DNA of 24,473 nucleotides from Saccoglossus kowalevskii. Its lineage: Eukaryota > Hemichordata > Enteropneusta > Harrimaniidae. The DNA is taken from the NCBI RefSeq assembly GCF_000003605.2, contig NW_003141820.1, positions 130,533 through 155,005 on the forward strand. Direction: 5' to 3'. Of this stretch, positions 21,304 through 24,473 are shown piece after piece (position 1 is the first letter of the stretch; each line of letters starts with the position of its first letter). Under the pieces are notes generated by a model, which was not told the origin of the DNA, searched no databases, and was given only the letters and a program-made list of their open reading frames with translations. Position numbers and translations under genes: made by a program.

Positions 21304-21693
21304 TAATTCAACCAGCCCACGTGTCAAATAATCACAATTCAGCCTAATGGCAGACCATTTGCTGATTTGTCAGAGCTTCAAAGCATTCAACCAAGACATC
21401 TCACTTTTGGTGGGGCAAATAGTCACCAGTACAGCAAACTTGAGTATGAATGCTTCCAACAGAATCTTCGACAGAAATGCTTCAATTTCAACATTGCAAA
21501 CCACCAGCAGCTTCACTGCCCAAGGGTTGAATCACGCTTCAACAACTCTAATAAGTTGGACCAGCATAACCAGACAGTGTAGCTATTTCGTCGACACAAT
21601 GAACAACAGCAAAAACTCTGCAGGGACTTTAACGAGGACTCATTCTCAATCCCTGTGAATGTGAGCCGTGACTACACAAATTTCGCATCTGCC
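21304..21693 (+). pseudogene. Possible decayed coding stretch, family not recognised
   Basis: Between an in-frame TAA at 21301-21303 and TAG at 21694 one frame is open except for a single TAG near 21583. Its translation has a mixed, protein-like composition, with words such as PNGRPFADLSELQ, KLEYECFQQNLRQ and RDFNEDSFSIPVNVSRDYT. Base composition is clearly less AT-rich than the surroundings. Further on, 21707-22036 in another frame has only two internal stops and ends near two poly(A) signals. A frame overlapping by other phases (21347-21658) is also open, so the choice of frame is uncertain. I do not recognise any family, and a compositional accident is possible. Confidence 0.25.
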
Positions 21694-22070
21694 TAGCATA
21701 GATCACATGGCAGCCACTCGTCATGCTGCACAACCATCCTTATGAGCAGTCCACAGCATCAATGGTACTAACATCACTGGAAACCATAACAATCCCGCGA
21801 CAAAAGATAAAAAATCTGCATTTACCAAGCCACATCTAATTATATTTCAGAAGCTTCAATCTGTACATGTGGTAGGTCAATTCCCAGAGGTGCTTTAAGC
21901 CAATTTCGCTGCTAACCCATTTGAAATGCGGGTCAGTATGGACTCACACAGACAGTGTAAATACCAACATAATCAAGCAAGACATTTTTCCTCACTACTC
22001 AAAAGTCATGATGCTGTCGCCATTAATAATAAATAAACATGCTCCAGGTCAAAGTTGACATTAAAAGCGC
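21694..22070. other. Flank with two overlapping poly(A) signals, before the satellite
   Basis: AATAAA occurs at 22028-22033 and again at 22032-22037. They could serve a plus-strand transcript from the preceding stretch. No other feature is supported. Confidence 0.35.
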
Positions 22071-24473
22071 ATTTATGTAACTATGTATAGGTCCAGACAT
22101 TATATATGTAACTGTGTATATGTAACTGTGTTGAGGTCCAGACACTATTTATATAACCATGTATAGGTCCAGACACTATATATATATATATATAACAATG
22201 TAGAGGTCCAGACACTATTTATGTAACCATATATAAGTCTAGATACTAAATATGTAAATGTGTAGAGGTCCATACACTATATGATGTATAGCTCCAGACA
22301 CTATTTATGTAACCATGTATAGGTCGAGACACAATATATATATATATAACCATGTAGAGGTCCAGACACTATTGATGTAACCATGTATAGGTCCAGATAC
22401 TATATATGTAAATGTGTAGAGGTCCAGACACTATATGATGTATAGCTCCAGACACTATTTATGTAACCATGTATAGGTCGAGACACAATATATATATAAC
22501 CATGTAGAGGTCCAGACACTATTTATGTAACCATGTATAGGTCCTGATACTATATATGTAAATGTCTAGAGGTCCAGACACTATTCATGTAATCATGTAG
22601 CTCCAGACACTATTTATGTAACCATGTATAGGTCCAGACACCATATATATAACCATGTAGAGGTCCAGACACTATTTACGTAACAATGTATAGGTCCAGA
22701 TACTATATATATATTCATGTATAGGTCCAGACAGACACTATATATATAACCATGTATATGTCCAGACACTATATATGTAACCATGTATAGGTCCAGACAC
22801 TATACATGTAACCATGTAGGAGTTCGGACACTATATAACCATATAGGAGTTTGGACACTATTTATGTAAGCATGTAGGGGCTCAGACACTATATATGTAA
22901 CCATGTAGGGGTCCAGACACTATGTATGTAACCATGTATAGGTCCAAACACTATATATGTAACCATGTATAGGTCCAGACACTATATATGTAACCATGTA
23001 GGAGTTCAGACACTATTTATGGAACCATGTATAGGTCTAGATACTATATATGTAAATGTGTAGAGGTCCAGATACTGTATGATGTATAGCTCCAGACACT
23101 ATATATGTAACCATGTATAGGTCTAGACACAATATATATAACCATGTAGAGGTTCAGACACGTTTGATGTAACCATGTATAGGTCCAGATACTATATATG
23201 TAAATGTGTAGAGGTCCAGACACTATTCAAGTAACCATGTAGACCCAGACACTATTTATGTAACCATGTATAGGTCCAGACACTATATATGTAACCATGT
23301 AGGGGTTCACACACTACTTACGTAACCATGTATAGGTCCAAATACTATATATATAACCATGTAGAGGTCCAGACACTATATATGTAACCATGTATAGGTC
23401 CAGACACTATATATGTAACCATGTAGGAGTTCGGACACTATTTATGTAACCATGTAGGAGTCCAGACACTATGTATGTAACCATGTATAGGTCCAGACAC
23501 TATATGTGTAACCATGTATAGGTCCAGACACTATATATGTAACCATGTATAGGTTCAGATACTATTTATGTAACTATGTAGAAGTCCAGACATTACATAT
23601 GTAACTATGTATAGGCCCAGACACTATGTATCTAACTATGCAGAGGTCCAGACACTATATGTGTAACCATGTATAGGTCCAGTCACTATATATGTAACCA
23701 TGTATAGGTTCAGACACTATATATGTAACCATGTATAGGTTCAGACACTATATATGTAACCATGTATAGGTTCAGATACTATTTATGTTACTATGTAGAA
23801 GTCCAGACACTATGTATGTAACTATGTAGAGGCCCAGACACTATAGATGTAACCATGTATAGGTCCAGATACTATTTATGTAACCATGTATAGGTCCAGA
23901 TACTATTTATGTAACCATGTATAGATCCAGACACTATTAATATAAAACCGTGAAGGGGTCCAGAGACTATTTATGTAACCATGAAGGGATCCAGACACAA
24001 TACATATAGCCATGTAGGGGTCCAGACACTATAAATAAAAAAAATGTGTAGGGGTCCAGACACTATTTATGTAACCATATATAGGTTCAGACACTATTTA
24101 TGTAACCATGCAGGAGTTCAGACACTACTTACGTAACCATGTATAGGTTCATATACTATATATATAACCATGTAGAAGTCCAGACACTATATATGTAACC
24201 ATGTAGGAGTTCGGACACTATTTATGTAACCATGTAGGAGTCCAGACACTATGTATGTAACCATGTATAGGTCCAGACACTATATGTGTAACCATGTATA
24301 GGTCCAAACACTATATATGTAACCATGTATAGGTTCAGATACTATTTATGTAACTATGTAGAAGTCCAGACATTACATATGTAACTATGTATAGGCCCAG
24401 ACACTATGTATCTAACTATGCAGAGGTCCAGACACTATATGTGTAACCATGTACAGGTCCAGACACTATATAT
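22071..24473. repeat. 31-bp satellite array, runs off the right edge
   Basis: Units open with GGTCCAGACACTAT and close with GTAACCATGTATA. The basic period is 31 bp, with some units shortened by a few bases, giving about 77 units in the window. Variants cluster in order: a five-unit pattern of about 150 bp repeats at 22256, 22410 and 22560 and again at 23054 and 23202. A larger block recurs at 780 bp (23398-23693 against 24178-24473, three differences in 296 bases). Units abut directly without spacers, and stops interrupt all frames. Confidence 0.98.

Noticed and set aside
22071-24473. CRISPR-like array
   Set aside because: The 31-bp units abut without unique spacers, and no cas gene is present. 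It is a satellite.

Overview
The window looks like animal nuclear DNA, probably from a marine invertebrate; I cannot name the species. It is AT-rich and almost gene-free, with one spliced-type gene end, a retrotransposon relic, short inverted-repeat elements and several tandem arrays. There are no bacterial-style operons, no Shine-Dalgarno sites and no long open frames. The longest convincing coding stretch is the last exon of a multi-copy animal protein of unknown function at the left edge (8-469), followed by a poly(A) signal and a repeat-like tail.

Layout. 8-975: terminal exon, poly(A) signal, and a repeat-like flank with nuclear-receptor half-sites. 976-5932: AT-rich non-coding DNA with a CATAT microsatellite at 4988-5027. 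5933-6325: a minisatellite of 62-bp units, each made of three subunits of about 21 bp. 6374-6444 (minus): a degenerate tRNA-like sequence just beyond it. 7165-7510: a frameshifted Ty3/gypsy-type aspartic protease relic. 7968-8211: a weak THAP-like relic. 8979-9687: a triple direct-repeat nuclear-receptor-type motif and a CpG-rich inverted repeat holding an NRF1-type site. 10354-11246: a candidate non-autonomous element bounded by an 18-bp inverted repeat and carrying two diverged copies of an internal repeat. 13276-19641: three tandem units of about 1.49 kb, the first split by a 2.06-kb insertion that itself carries a hAT-like miniature element. 19642-22070: mostly unassigned DNA with a CRE palindrome and a possible decayed coding stretch. 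22071 to the right edge: a 31-bp satellite with higher-order structure.

The main story is repeat evolution, not a gene pathway. The 1.49-kb array starts and stops at almost the same point of its unit, so the 111-codon frame seen twice inside it exists only across unit junctions. Its substitutions (7 replacement, 2 silent) look neutral. The order of events can be read: unit amplification, insertion into unit 1, a 188-bp loss between short direct repeats in unit 1, and at an undetermined time a miniature element near the right end of the insertion. I found no convincing new defence or enzymatic system. The most unusual items are the phase-matched 1.49-kb array, the three-part 62-bp minisatellite beside a tRNA-like sequence, and the 780-bp higher-order repeat in the 31-bp satellite.
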